A stretch of 64,000 bases of DNA from Candidatus Poribacteria bacterium (lineage in GTDB: Bacteria; Poribacteria; WGA-4E; PCPOR2b), in the NCBI GenBank assembly GCA_028819845.1, contig JAPPKS010000035.1, positions 110,630 to 174,629 of the forward strand, written 5' to 3'. The notes under the pieces are model-generated. The model saw only the letters and a list, made by a program, of their open reading frames with translations. It searched no databases and was not told where the DNA came from. Positions 9,144-17,099 of the stretch are shown one piece after another (the stretch's first letter is position 1; every line of letters begins with the position of its first letter). Position numbers and translations under genes: made by a program.

Positions 9144-9821
9144 ATGAGACATCTAATCATACCCGCAGCTATTGGACTATTTCTATTTAGCCAAATAGCT
9201 TCAACACAACTGGAAGGCAAATCCGAGTCAACGAAAGCGCGGTGGAATGAGCGTTACGACCGCGAGATGTATATCTACGGTAAAGAACCGGCTTCTTTCC
9301 TCAAGCAGAAGATTGGCGGACTCAAGGTCGGTAAAGCGCTCGTGCTGGCGATGGGGGAGGGGCGCAACGCGGTCTATCTCGCCCAAAACGGCTTTGATGT
9401 CACCGGTGTTGACATCTCTGAGGTCGCCATAAAAAAATGCAACAAGCTAGCGGAGGAAAGAAACACACAGGTACATGCCGTCGTTGCCGATTTGAGCGGC
9501 TATGACATGGGCGATGCACAGTACGATCTGGTCACAAATTTTTACTACTACGACACGTCAATCTTCCCTCAAGTCCTTGAAGCGCTGAAGCCGGGCGGCA
9601 TGTTTATCCTAGAACAATTCTCGATTGACCACCTCAACTACAGGGAGTCTAGCGGCTTTGGACCCAGGAATCCCGACTATCTTGTGAAACCCAACGAACT
9701 TTTGCATCACTTTAAGTCGCTGCGAATCTTGTACTATGAGGACACCGTCGTAGAACTGAATGAAGGGATGCACAACGGAACGGCGGCAGTCATTCGGCTC
9801 ATCGCGGAGAAAACCGAGTAG
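9144..9821 (+). CDS. Class I SAM-dependent methyltransferase with N-terminal signal-like segment
   Basis: A 225-residue protein. AAAAGGAGA precedes the ATG at 9144; the longer upstream frame lacks such a signal. The first 20 residues (M-R-H-L-I-I-P-A-A-I-G-L-F-L-F-S-Q-I-A-S) look like a signal peptide or anchor. Next is W-N-E-R-Y-D-R-E-M-Y-I-Y-G-K-E-P, typical of TehB-like methyltransferases, then motif I (L-A-M-G-E-G-R-N-A-V-Y-L-A), the acidic V-T-G-V-D-I-S, and motif III-like L-K-P-G-G-M. The catalytic family is clear, the substrate unknown. An export-type N-terminus is odd for an enzyme using cytoplasmic SAM; it may simply be membrane-anchored. Confidence 0.8.
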   Translation: MRHLIIPAAIGLFLFSQIASTQLEGKSESTKARWNERYDREMYIYGKEPASFLKQKIGGLKVGKALVLAMGEGRNAVYLAQNGFDVTGVDISEVAIKKCNKLAEERNTQVHAVVADLSGYDMGDAQYDLVTNFYYYDTSIFPQVLEALKPGGMFILEQFSIDHLNYRESSGFGPRNPDYLVKPNELLHHFKSLRILYYEDTVVELNEGMHNGTAAVIRLIAEKTE

Positions 9822-9951
9822 TCGGGGTGTCTACACCCATCCCCGGTTGATTCCTTTCGTTTAGACGGCTACGAGTTAGGCGGTTGCATGGCGCAGGTGA
9901 GCAGACTGTTCGCGCTGCAGAGGACGCAAACGTTCATAGGAGATTTTTATT

Positions 9952-10791
9952 ATGGCAGGCAGTGGCATTGACTTTGAAACCCGCGTAAATGAGGCGATTA
10001 ACGCCGTCAAAAAAGGCGACATCTCGACGGTAAAAACTTTAGTTGAAGGAGATCGCCGTCTTGCGGTTATGCAGAGACAAGACCATGGCGGCAGCCTGAT
10101 TCAGATTGCCGCATCCCACGTGGTTTGGCATCGGCCGCAGCATCGAAAAATCGTACAGTATCTCGCTGAAAACGGCGCTGAATTGGACATCTTTACCGCC
10201 GCTCGCGCCGGTTTGCTTGACGCGGTGCGCCGCATGCTCCTGGAGAACCCCGATCTTGTCCATTCCCGAAATCATCGCCGTTACACGCCGCTGCAGTGCG
10301 CATCTCTCATCTACGGTGCTTGTGAAGAAGCTGAAGCCGTTATGGATTATCTGCTCGCCAAAGGCGCACAAATTGACATTCTTACCGCGTCGCATTTCGG
10401 AATGCTAGGCATCGCCCAAGACCTACTCGAAACCAATCCGTCCTGTGCCGCAACCACCGATGTTGACGGCTTCACCCCGCTCCATTGGGTTGGACGCACA
10501 CGGCGCGGATCCAAAGACAGTTTTGTACGGATTACCGAACTGCTCATACGAAACGGCGCCGATGTCAACGCTCAAGGCGAAGTTTGGGGAAATTGGCGCC
10601 CCATGCACACCCTCGCCGAATGGTCGGGTCTTACCGAACAAGCCGACCTCATGCTCGACGCGGGCGCGGATATCAACGCCGAAACCGATACAGGCTGGAC
10701 GCCCCTCGATCTAGCAATCGAACTCAATCGCCAGGACATGATTGACCATCTCCGCTCAAAGGGCGCAAAAACGGGCGTGAAAAAAGAGTAG
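9952..10791 (+). CDS. Ankyrin-repeat protein
   Basis: A 279-residue protein, preceded by AGGAGA, made almost entirely of ankyrin repeats. Repeat hallmarks include A-A-R-A-G-L-L-D-A-V-R-R-M-L, T-P-L-Q-C-A-S-L, F-T-P-L-H-W-V-G, N-G-A-D-V-N-A-Q-G and A-G-A-D-I-N-A-E-T-D-T-G-W-T-P-L-D-L-A. At least five or six repeats are visible. There is no signal peptide, so it is either cytoplasmic or secreted without one. It should act in protein-protein interaction; no enzymatic domain is present. Such proteins are abundant in sponge symbionts, where some have been linked to evasion of host phagocytosis; that role here is speculation. Confidence 0.85.
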   Translation: MAGSGIDFETRVNEAINAVKKGDISTVKTLVEGDRRLAVMQRQDHGGSLIQIAASHVVWHRPQHRKIVQYLAENGAELDIFTAARAGLLDAVRRMLLENPDLVHSRNHRRYTPLQCASLIYGACEEAEAVMDYLLAKGAQIDILTASHFGMLGIAQDLLETNPSCAATTDVDGFTPLHWVGRTRRGSKDSFVRITELLIRNGADVNAQGEVWGNWRPMHTLAEWSGLTEQADLMLDAGADINAETDTGWTPLDLAIELNRQDMIDHLRSKGAKTGVKKE

Positions 10792-10920
10792 AGCGGGCAC
10801 ATCTTGAATTTTGGGAACTGAAATAAGTATATTCTCCCCCTTACCAAGGTTTACTATTACCCACCAGTCTCTGGAGTTACACGCCGTCTATGTTGGGGCT
10901 GAGAGCGATTGTTCATTTCG

Positions 10921-11131
10921 GCATGGTGCAAACTGTGGGAGGGACTTCCCTGTCCCGATAAGCACAGCTACGAAGCCCTGCCCACAGGCGCTTCACAGCA
11001 TAGTTATGTCAAGAATGACAGGAGAAAACACCTACACTAGCCAACTCGGTATGCTGTAAACTGTGGGAGGGACATCCTTGTCCCGATAAGCACGGCTACG
11101 AAGCCCTGCCCACAGGCGCTTCACAGCACGG
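10921..11131. repeat. Two direct copies of a GC-rich hairpin repeat
   Basis: Two near-identical units of about 80 bases lie at 10921-11001 and 11050-11131, offset by 128 bases. Each reads from CTGTGGGAGGGAC through TGTCCCGATAAGCAC and CTACGAAGCCCTG to CCCACAGGCGCTTCACAGCA. Within each, CTGTGGG pairs with CCCACAG and GGGAC with GTCCC, so each can fold into a nested hairpin. A related CTGTGGGAG-like fragment is at about 21279. They fill the 462-base gap between the ankyrin gene and the hydrolase; no gene is seen in that gap. Confidence 0.7.
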
Positions 11132-11253
11132 TTTCCGGAATATCCCCAGTTTCGCCTTGACGCAAAACACGGTTCTATTCTAAAATCGTGCAATGCCGCT
11201 GGCAGCGAGTACAAAAATTTATTACAGAATTGTCTTATTAGGAGACGCATCCA

Positions 11254-11934
11254 ATGAACCATAAGATGATAGAATCAAAATTCATTGCGACGCAGGAAAA
11301 AGGCGAGGTCTCCTCGCTACTGATTCGTCCGGACGGCGCGAGTTGGCTGCTGGTTCTGGGACACGGTGCGGGCACAAATATGCGGCATCCAACCCTCCAG
11401 ACGATTTCCGAACGTTTGGCAGAGACCGGAATCGCTACGTTTCGCTACCAGTTCCCCTACATGGAACGCGGCGGAGGCGGTCGGGAATCACAAGCCGTTG
11501 CGCTGGAAACCGTGCGCTCCGCAGTTGCCGCCGCGCATGAGGCGGCGAGCGGGCTACCGCTTCTCGTAGGAGGGCACTCCTACAGCGGACGAATGTCCTC
11601 CCATGCAGCCGCGGATGACCCGCTTGAAGGGGTACGCGGTTTAGTGTTCTTCGCATTCCCGCTCCACCCCGCCGGAAGACCGGGCACCGAACGCGCAGAC
11701 CACTTGGGCGATGTGACGGTGCCGATGCTGTTCCTGTCCGGCACACGGGACAAATTGGCGGAACTGGATTTGTTAACACCGGTTTGCGAAAAACTCGGAG
11801 ACAAGGCAACCTTGCATCTGCTGGATACCGCCGACCACGGTTTCAAAGTGCTCAAACGCTCCCGCCAAACCGCAGAGAACGTTTTCGTCGAGATGGCTCG
11901 CGTTGTCAATGGCTGGATTGAGAAACTGAACTAA
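11254..11934 (+). CDS. Alpha/beta hydrolase (KANL3/Tex30-like)
   Basis: A 226-residue cytoplasmic alpha/beta hydrolase. The oxyanion-side loop is L-G-H-G-A-G-T-N-M-R-H-P (about 35-46), the nucleophile elbow is G-G-H-S-Y-S-G-R with Ser at about residue 109, the acid is probably in S-G-T-R-D-K-L, and the His is in D-T-A-D-H-G-F-K. The short length and glycine-rich early loop match the KANL3/Tex30-type and dienelactone-hydrolase-like subgroup. The natural substrate is unknown. It precedes rmuC by 41 bases on the same strand and may share a transcript. Confidence 0.85.
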   Translation: MNHKMIESKFIATQEKGEVSSLLIRPDGASWLLVLGHGAGTNMRHPTLQTISERLAETGIATFRYQFPYMERGGGGRESQAVALETVRSAVAAAHEAASGLPLLVGGHSYSGRMSSHAAADDPLEGVRGLVFFAFPLHPAGRPGTERADHLGDVTVPMLFLSGTRDKLAELDLLTPVCEKLGDKATLHLLDTADHGFKVLKRSRQTAENVFVEMARVVNGWIEKLN

Positions 11935-11975
11935 ATTGCGCAAGTTCCGAGTTAAACAACTGGAGGTAGAAGGAG

Positions 11976-13304
11976 ATGATTGAAACACTTATCTGGGTCG
12001 TTGTAGGTCTGTTGTTAGCCGTGAATCTTGTGCTCGTTCTTCGAATATTGTACCTTATGAAAAATACGGATAGCGAGAAGGGTGAAAAGGCAGTTCAAGA
12101 TGAGATGCGTTCCCTCCGTAACGAAGTTGCTCGGTCAGAACGCGAGATTAGAGACGAAGTTCGGAAAGGGCATGATACTACTACCAAGATGCTGATGGGC
12201 AACATTGGAGAATTTAGCAAAGTCCTGACAACTCAGGTTGAAGGGATGAGAAACACGGTGGAAACGAGGCTTACCGAATTGACGAATTCCAACGAAACTC
12301 GCATTGAGACCGTCCGAGCAACCGTCGATACACGTCTTCAAGACATGCAGACGAGCAATGAAAACAAACTTGAACAGATGCGCAAGACGGTTGATGACCA
12401 GCTCCAATCAACGTTGGAAAAACGGCTCGGCGAATCTTTCAATCTCGTCAGCGAGCGTCTTGAAGCTGTGCAACACGGTCTCGGAGAGATGCAGAACCTC
12501 GCAACAGGAGTCGGGGATCTCCAGCGCGTCTTGACAAACGTCAAATCACAGGGCGCTTGGGGCGAGTTTCGGCTTGGAACACTCCTCGAAAACGTGCTCA
12601 GCCGGGATCAGTATGACACCGACGTAAGGACGAATGAGAATTCACAGGACGTAGTGGAGTACGCCATCCGCCTCCCGGGACGAGACGATGAGCCGGGCTC
12701 CTGTGTGTGGCTGCCGATTGATTCCAAGTTCCCGCTTGCGGATTACGATAAATTGGTTGAAGCCCGCCACAACAACGCTGATAAAACTGCGAAGGAAAAA
12801 GCATCCAAAGCCTTCGAAAAAACGGTGCGTACCGAGGCGAAGAAGATTCATGACAAATACATCGCCCCGCCAAAGACCACGAATTTTGCCATCATGTTTG
12901 TGCCGACCGAAGGGCTCTACGCAGAGGTGCTCCAGTCCCCGGACTTAGTGAATGACCTCCAACGTGTATACCAAATTGTCGTCACGGGACCAACCACGCT
13001 CGCTGCGCTCTTGAATAGTCTGCGCATGGGTTTCCAGACCCTCGCCATTGAAAAGAGGTCTAGCGAGGTTTGGGAGATTCTTGCAGCCGTGAAGACGGAG
13101 TTCGGCAAATTCGGCGCGATAATGGATAAGTTGGAGCGCCAGTTGAACACAGCCTCCAATACAGTCGGTCAGACCAAGACCCGCACTCGCGCCATGGAGC
13201 GGCAACTTCAAACGGTCGAAGCCCTTCCCGCGGACGAATCCACCGCACAACTGGAACTCCCACCTGACATCTCCGAGTTTAGCGAAGATATTGATGCATC
13301 TTAA
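11976..13304 (+). CDS. rmuC: DNA recombination protein RmuC
   Basis: A 442-residue RmuC-family protein. An N-terminal membrane segment (about residues 3-28) leads into a long coiled coil (about 35-180) with repeated T-R-L and D-T-R-L heptads, followed by the RmuC nuclease-like domain (about 190-400) with G-A-W-G-E-F-R-L-G-T-L-L-E, the P-I-D-S-K-F-P segment, and T-T-N-F-A-I-M-F-V-P-T-E-G-L-Y-A-E-V. The family limits recombination at inverted repeats and has a PD-(D/E)XK-like fold. A strong purine-rich ribosome-binding site (GGAGGTAGAAGGAG) precedes the start. Length and order are typical. Confidence 0.93.
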   Translation: MIETLIWVVVGLLLAVNLVLVLRILYLMKNTDSEKGEKAVQDEMRSLRNEVARSEREIRDEVRKGHDTTTKMLMGNIGEFSKVLTTQVEGMRNTVETRLTELTNSNETRIETVRATVDTRLQDMQTSNENKLEQMRKTVDDQLQSTLEKRLGESFNLVSERLEAVQHGLGEMQNLATGVGDLQRVLTNVKSQGAWGEFRLGTLLENVLSRDQYDTDVRTNENSQDVVEYAIRLPGRDDEPGSCVWLPIDSKFPLADYDKLVEARHNNADKTAKEKASKAFEKTVRTEAKKIHDKYIAPPKTTNFAIMFVPTEGLYAEVLQSPDLVNDLQRVYQIVVTGPTTLAALLNSLRMGFQTLAIEKRSSEVWEILAAVKTEFGKFGAIMDKLERQLNTASNTVGQTKTRTRAMERQLQTVEALPADESTAQLELPPDISEFSEDIDAS

Positions 13305-14088
13305 GATTAGAATCGGGATACATTCGGTTGTTTGAGGGCACGTGTAGGGGCAGAATTCAACCAAAACAGCGCATTATTCGCTTTTACCGGGACGCGGTTG
13401 GGAATGGCAAAAATAAGCGAGAGACTTTTTAATTTTTCACAGTTTTCACAGTACCTTGAACCAAATGCTAGTATTTTCACAGACAGAAAAAGTGCGTAAA
13501 CGCAGTCTGGGACTGACTTTCATCGGATTACGCAAATAACATGTGAATACGTTACTGTGAAATTACATAACTTCTTGCTGCACGAAGAAAGACAATGGCG
13601 GCAAAAGAGCCAAGCCCTCAATTAAGGCAATGATTCAGGGAGATGCTGGAAATAAAGCACTTGCTAAGGCGTTCATTGGGATGGCACAACGTGGTAGGAT
13701 GCAGGCAGTTGGGTAGCCTGATGAGCAGGGAGTCAGTTGGGCGCGCTCAATCTGGTTAGCACACTCAAAGAGGTCCTACGCTGCGAACCGAGAGGAATCC
13801 TTTCACATTTTATCACGGATGCGCATCGGGCGTTTTCCATACGTGTTAATGCGTGGGACTCTCTATCCCGCTAGAGATTATCTACCACATGTAATCTTCC
13901 ACAAACTGCCGTTCAACCCAACCTAAAGCAAAGATTGAAGAATCCAAGCGGCCATACACACTGCGTCATATTCACAATTTTACAATTTGCTAGTTGGGAG
14001 CGCTCCATATCCAAGATAGCAAATCGTTAAGCCTTAACAAACCCGGCGTGACAGAGTAAATTCGGCAAGCAAGAGAGGATAAATTTTA
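13305..14088. other. Gene-free stretch with 9-bp iterations and a possible gene relic
   Basis: No intact gene is visible. TTTTCACAG occurs three times (13434-13442, 13443-13451, 13474-13482; the first two abut) and its inverse CTGTGAAA at 13555-13562; these could be protein-binding sites. At 13626-13715 a short in-frame run contains A-M-I-Q-G-D-A-G-N-K-A-L-A-K-A-F, faintly like phage-associated DUF5681 proteins, but it has no start signal and stops after about 30 codons. This stretch opens the accessory region. Confidence 0.4.
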
Positions 14089-14453
14089 ATGACAATTCGC
14101 TGTCTGTCTCGAATTGTTCCCAAGATCGTCACTTGCACCATGGGAGGCTTTCTAGCGGGATTGGTGTTTCTGTTTACTTTTGAAGTCGTATTGGATGGCG
14201 ACCTTTATGGAGACGACGAAGAAGTAATAGGCTGGAGTTTTGTTATTGGTCTAATTTTTGGAATCTCATGGGCTATCGAACATGAAAAAGTGAGGTATGC
14301 CTTTGTCATCCCCCCTTGAGTGGCGCAGTATTGGGGGGAGTGTGTGCGGCAATCGTGGGAAATGTCCACATGATAACAATAGCTGTTCTGGTGGGTCTGT
14401 TTATCGGAACCGTCTCCGCACTCGCCACTGCTGGCGCATACCGCTCAAAGTGA
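14089..14453 (+). pseudogene. Small glycine-rich membrane protein, frameshifted at a C6 run
   Basis: The first frame encodes 76 residues with two membrane segments (M-G-G-F-L-A-G-L-V-F-L-F and G-W-S-F-V-I-G-L-I-F-G-I-S-W-A-I-E-H-E) and stops just after six Cs at 14310-14315. Adding one C would continue into about 45 further residues that clearly look coding and membrane-spanning (S-G-A-V-L-G-G-V-C-A-A-I-V-G-N and A-V-L-V-G-L-F-I-G-T-V-S-A-L-A-T-A-G-A-Y) and stop at 14453. So this is one gene of about 120 codons with either a real frameshift or a homopolymer sequencing error. Function unknown. Confidence 0.6.
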
Positions 14454-14523
14454 AGAACAACGCTTCAGATAACGCAATTGTTCATGCCGCGCACACAACG
14501 CCTGCGGCTAAAAGTAGCATTTG

Positions 14524-14684
14524 CTTTCAAGATTTCAACCATCCTTTACATTTTGAAACCTTGAAAGTAACAATTGATGATTTCAAGCATTCGCGCACTA
14601 GGTATTTGCATAACTAATCACTTCCTCTCCGTCACGCCGGCGTCTCTTTCAAGATTTCCAAGACTCTTGCATTCTTGAAAGTAA
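14524..14684. repeat. Two hairpin repeats, CTTTCAAG...CTTGAAAGTAA
   Basis: CTTTCAAGATTTC begins at 14524 and 14646, and each copy ends CTTGAAAGTAA (14570 and 14684). Both fold on themselves through CTTTCAAG/CTTGAAAG. They lie just upstream of a strong promoter. Confidence 0.6.
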
Positions 14685-14700
14685 GCATACAGAAAAATCC

Positions 14701-14729
14701 TTGACAACCGATGAGAGTAATTATATGAT
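14701..14729 (+). promoter_or_regulatory. Near-consensus sigma-70 promoter
   Basis: TTGACA (14701-14706), a 17-base spacer and TATGAT (14724-14729). It faces the ribbon-helix-helix-like gene starting at 14798. Confidence 0.7.
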
Positions 14730-14797
14730 TTCTATCACGTTATATTTGGTGTAACAATTCATCGCCGCAGAACCGGCAGCCTAGGGAGGCGGTTACC

Positions 14798-15070
14798 GTG
14801 CCAGCGAAGGATACGAAGACGCGAAAGTGGTACCGGCAAAATCCGCGCCAAACCGCTTGCAAGCAGTACGTGTTCTCAATTGAGTCGGATATTTACGACG
14901 ACTTTAAGCGTAACGCCTTCCGGAACGGCCACTTGATAAACAGCATGGTCGGAGAGCTAATCAAGCGTGAGTTGAGCAATGACGGTAACACAGATACCAA
15001 TACGCCCGCGCCGAGACCCGAACCAAACACGACACCTGCCGAAGGAATTGACGGTCATACACCAACTTAG
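14798..15070 (+). CDS. Ribbon-helix-helix-like small protein
   Basis: A 90-residue basic protein starting with GTG, preceded by GGGAGGCGG. The middle (about residues 20-60) reads K-Q-Y-V-F-S-I-E-S-D-I-Y-D-D-F-K-R-N-A-F-R-N-G-H then I-N-S-M-V-G-E-L-I-K-R-E-L, the strand-helix-helix pattern of CopG/Arc-type DNA-binding proteins. The tail is Pro/Thr-rich and probably disordered. A strong promoter sits about 70 bases upstream. In this accessory region it may be a plasmid- or phage-type regulator. Fold assignment is by pattern only. Confidence 0.55.
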   Translation: MPAKDTKTRKWYRQNPRQTACKQYVFSIESDIYDDFKRNAFRNGHLINSMVGELIKRELSNDGNTDTNTPAPRPEPNTTPAEGIDGHTPT

Positions 15071-15114
15071 CAAACCGCAGGAGTATCCAAACGAGTAACT
15101 AGCGGAGCAATACG

Positions 15115-15507
15115 ATGACAATTCGCTTCGGATTTTTGGCATTTTTATTTGTAACGTTGCTAGCCCTGATTGGCTTGCTATATGCCGGTTTGCACCTCAT
15201 TGGACGCTTCGGGCGCTTCAAAATTACGCTTCATCACAAAACGATAATTAAGGTAGCAATAACGTGCTTCTTCATTATAGGTTTATTCGACGTGATAAAC
15301 ACCAATTGTGTACCTGGCTCCTTCTTTTATCCTGTATGGCACTGGATAGAAAATGGCTTCGCTATAATCGCGGCTGTGTTCGTTATACTTGGCATTGCTT
15401 ACCTGTTCTTGCCGAACATGCCGGGGAAAGAGCTAATTGAAGGTTACTACTCTTCACCAATGTTCAAAGCGTTTCGCATTTCACGCAAAAACAAGAGTGA
15501 ACAATAA
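15115..15507 (+). CDS. Three-segment membrane protein, function unknown
   Basis: A 130-residue hydrophobic protein beginning 44 bases after the ribbon-helix-helix-like gene on the same strand. Three membrane segments are visible (about residues 5-30, 43-62 and 78-100), followed by a basic tail (R-I-S-R-K-N-K). A G-R-F-G-R-F-K loop follows the first segment. No family is recognised. It may share a transcript with the upstream gene. Confidence 0.6.
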   Translation: MTIRFGFLAFLFVTLLALIGLLYAGLHLIGRFGRFKITLHHKTIIKVAITCFFIIGLFDVINTNCVPGSFFYPVWHWIENGFAIIAAVFVILGIAYLFLPNMPGKELIEGYYSSPMFKAFRISRKNKSEQ

Positions 15508-15573
15508 AGGCGGACTTTGCACCTAACAGATCTTTGTTTCGCATACCATGCCTATCCAATAGCTTTTTGAGCG

Positions 15574-15667
15574 AAAAAAAATGCCCTAACCGGCGGTCAA
15601 CTAGCTAGGGCAAAGTCGCTTTTTCGTTTAGGCGCGAAAAAACGAATAAGGAATTAAATCAAACGTA
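15574..15667 (-). ncRNA. Candidate small RNA of about 94 nt, promoter to terminator, no ORF
   Basis: On the minus strand a promoter at 15703-15674 is followed by a gene-free run with two hairpins. The first pairs TCGTTTTTTCG with CGAAAAAGCGA around an 8-base loop (11 pairs, one G-U). The second is a strong intrinsic terminator, TGCCCTA pairing with TAGGGCA (15612-15582), followed by A and then eight Ts on that strand (15581-15574). Both flanking genes are on the other strand, so the unit serves neither as a leader. No RNA family is recognised. In a mobile-type region it could be a regulatory or antisense RNA. Confidence 0.6.
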
Positions 15668-15673
15668 TGGATT

Positions 15674-15703
15674 ATTTTAGCATACCTAAATATAAAGTGT
15701 CAA
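15674..15703 (-). promoter_or_regulatory. Sigma-70 promoter of the small RNA
   Basis: Minus strand: TTGACA (15703-15698), an 18-base spacer ending ATGC (extended -10 type) and TAAAAT (15679-15674). The only thing it can transcribe is the hairpin unit ending at 15574. Confidence 0.65.
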
Positions 15704-15842
15704 GTTTTTCCCCCATTGCTTTTCAAGGGTATCGGTTTGTACAGTCTAAGTGCACCGATGCCCTTTTTTTGTTTACCCAACCTTGTACGCTGAACTCGCA
15801 ACATAAATAGAAGAGCGATATGCTTGGCTTTGGAGCACCATA

Positions 15843-17099
15843 ATGAGCACTCCAAGTTCGACAAACCCCCAAGACTACTATCTTGAAGAATTGTCCAGGA
15901 TTACTAGCGCGATAGTAAAACAATCTGCAAATGGCAATTGCATCTACCGTGGCGAACCTGAAACCTATGACGATGAAAAGCACTGCGGAAAGGTATCCTC
16001 CACTCTGTACCGGACGGCTCCTGATGACTTTAAATCCGGAAAATTGAATTTACTTGACGAACAAGAGAAAATCATCAAAGAACTCGATAGCTACCTCCCC
16101 GCTTACAAACAAAAAAAAGCGTTTGAAATTTGGACGGAACTACAACATTACGGAACTGAAACCAACCTCATAGATTTTACTACAGACTACCACATCGCTC
16201 TTTTTTTCGCCTGCAACGGCTCTCATGACAAGCCAGGTAGGGTAATCGTGCTGAATAGAACGAAGGAAATAGACGAAAAATATGATATTGACAAACCTTT
16301 AGGTCCGGTCAACCGAATAATTGCGCAGAAGAGTATATTCGCCCAGCCGCGCACAGGCTATTTAGACTCTGAAGACATCGTAATCATTACCGTGCCCGCC
16401 AACCTTAAAACGTGGACTCTTATTCACCTGCGGAAGTTCCAAGACATATCCACTCAAAGTGTCTACAATGATCTACATGGATTCATACGCCATCGCAATA
16501 TGACATGGTCGGATGAGGCAAGACTACCTCTTCTTTCAGCTGACACAGCGCTTAATACGCTACCGCCTCAAAGACCGTCCAGCGAAGACCTCGTGAATAC
16601 ACTTGTTCCCGCGATTAGGAGCTACAATTTAGCATTAGAATTTGCCCCGTATGACGAAAGGATTTATTACGGACAAGCATTGTGTTACGCCCATCTAGGT
16701 GACAATAACCGTGCTAGTGAGACCTTAACCAAAGCAATAATGCTCAAACCTGAATATGCCGAAGCCTATACACTTCGCGGACTTGTGTATTCCCTTAAAG
16801 GCAAAAGCGTTCACAGCATATCTGATTACAACAGAGCCAAAATTCTAGATCCGGAATATTCAGGAAATTATTTCCATTGTGGCATCGAATGGCTAAGAAT
16901 GGAAACTTGGGAGTGTGCCATATCGAATCTACTTGTAGCAACGGATAAAGGTGAGGACATTGTTGCTGCATTTTGTAATATTTACAAAAGCGTCACAGAC
17001 TTCGAGCAGAAAAATGGTGTGACCCTCCCTCAAGACATCGCTGCCATGCTACAACCAGAAGAACCGCCTCAGATACAAGAGGATTCCGTGAATGGATAA
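15843..17099 (+). CDS. FRG-domain protein with C-terminal TPR repeats
   Basis: A 418-residue cytoplasmic protein, preceded by GGAG. Residues about 20-230 match the FRG domain: I-Y-R-G-E-P at about 34-39, then L-Q-H-Y-G-T-E-T-N-L-I-D-F-T and Y-H-I-A-L-F-F-A-C. Residues about 250-370 are TPR repeats (Y-N-L-A-L-E-F-A-P; E-A-Y-T-L-R-G-L-V-Y-S-L-K-G-K; I-S-D-Y-N-R-A-K-I-L-D-P). FRG proteins are of unsettled biochemistry but are frequent in mobile elements and anti-phage loci. The stop overlaps the start of the Toprim gene by 8 bases, so the two are translationally coupled. Confidence 0.85.
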   Translation: MSTPSSTNPQDYYLEELSRITSAIVKQSANGNCIYRGEPETYDDEKHCGKVSSTLYRTAPDDFKSGKLNLLDEQEKIIKELDSYLPAYKQKKAFEIWTELQHYGTETNLIDFTTDYHIALFFACNGSHDKPGRVIVLNRTKEIDEKYDIDKPLGPVNRIIAQKSIFAQPRTGYLDSEDIVIITVPANLKTWTLIHLRKFQDISTQSVYNDLHGFIRHRNMTWSDEARLPLLSADTALNTLPPQRPSSEDLVNTLVPAIRSYNLALEFAPYDERIYYGQALCYAHLGDNNRASETLTKAIMLKPEYAEAYTLRGLVYSLKGKSVHSISDYNRAKILDPEYSGNYFHCGIEWLRMETWECAISNLLVATDKGEDIVAAFCNIYKSVTDFEQKNGVTLPQDIAAMLQPEEPPQIQEDSVNG

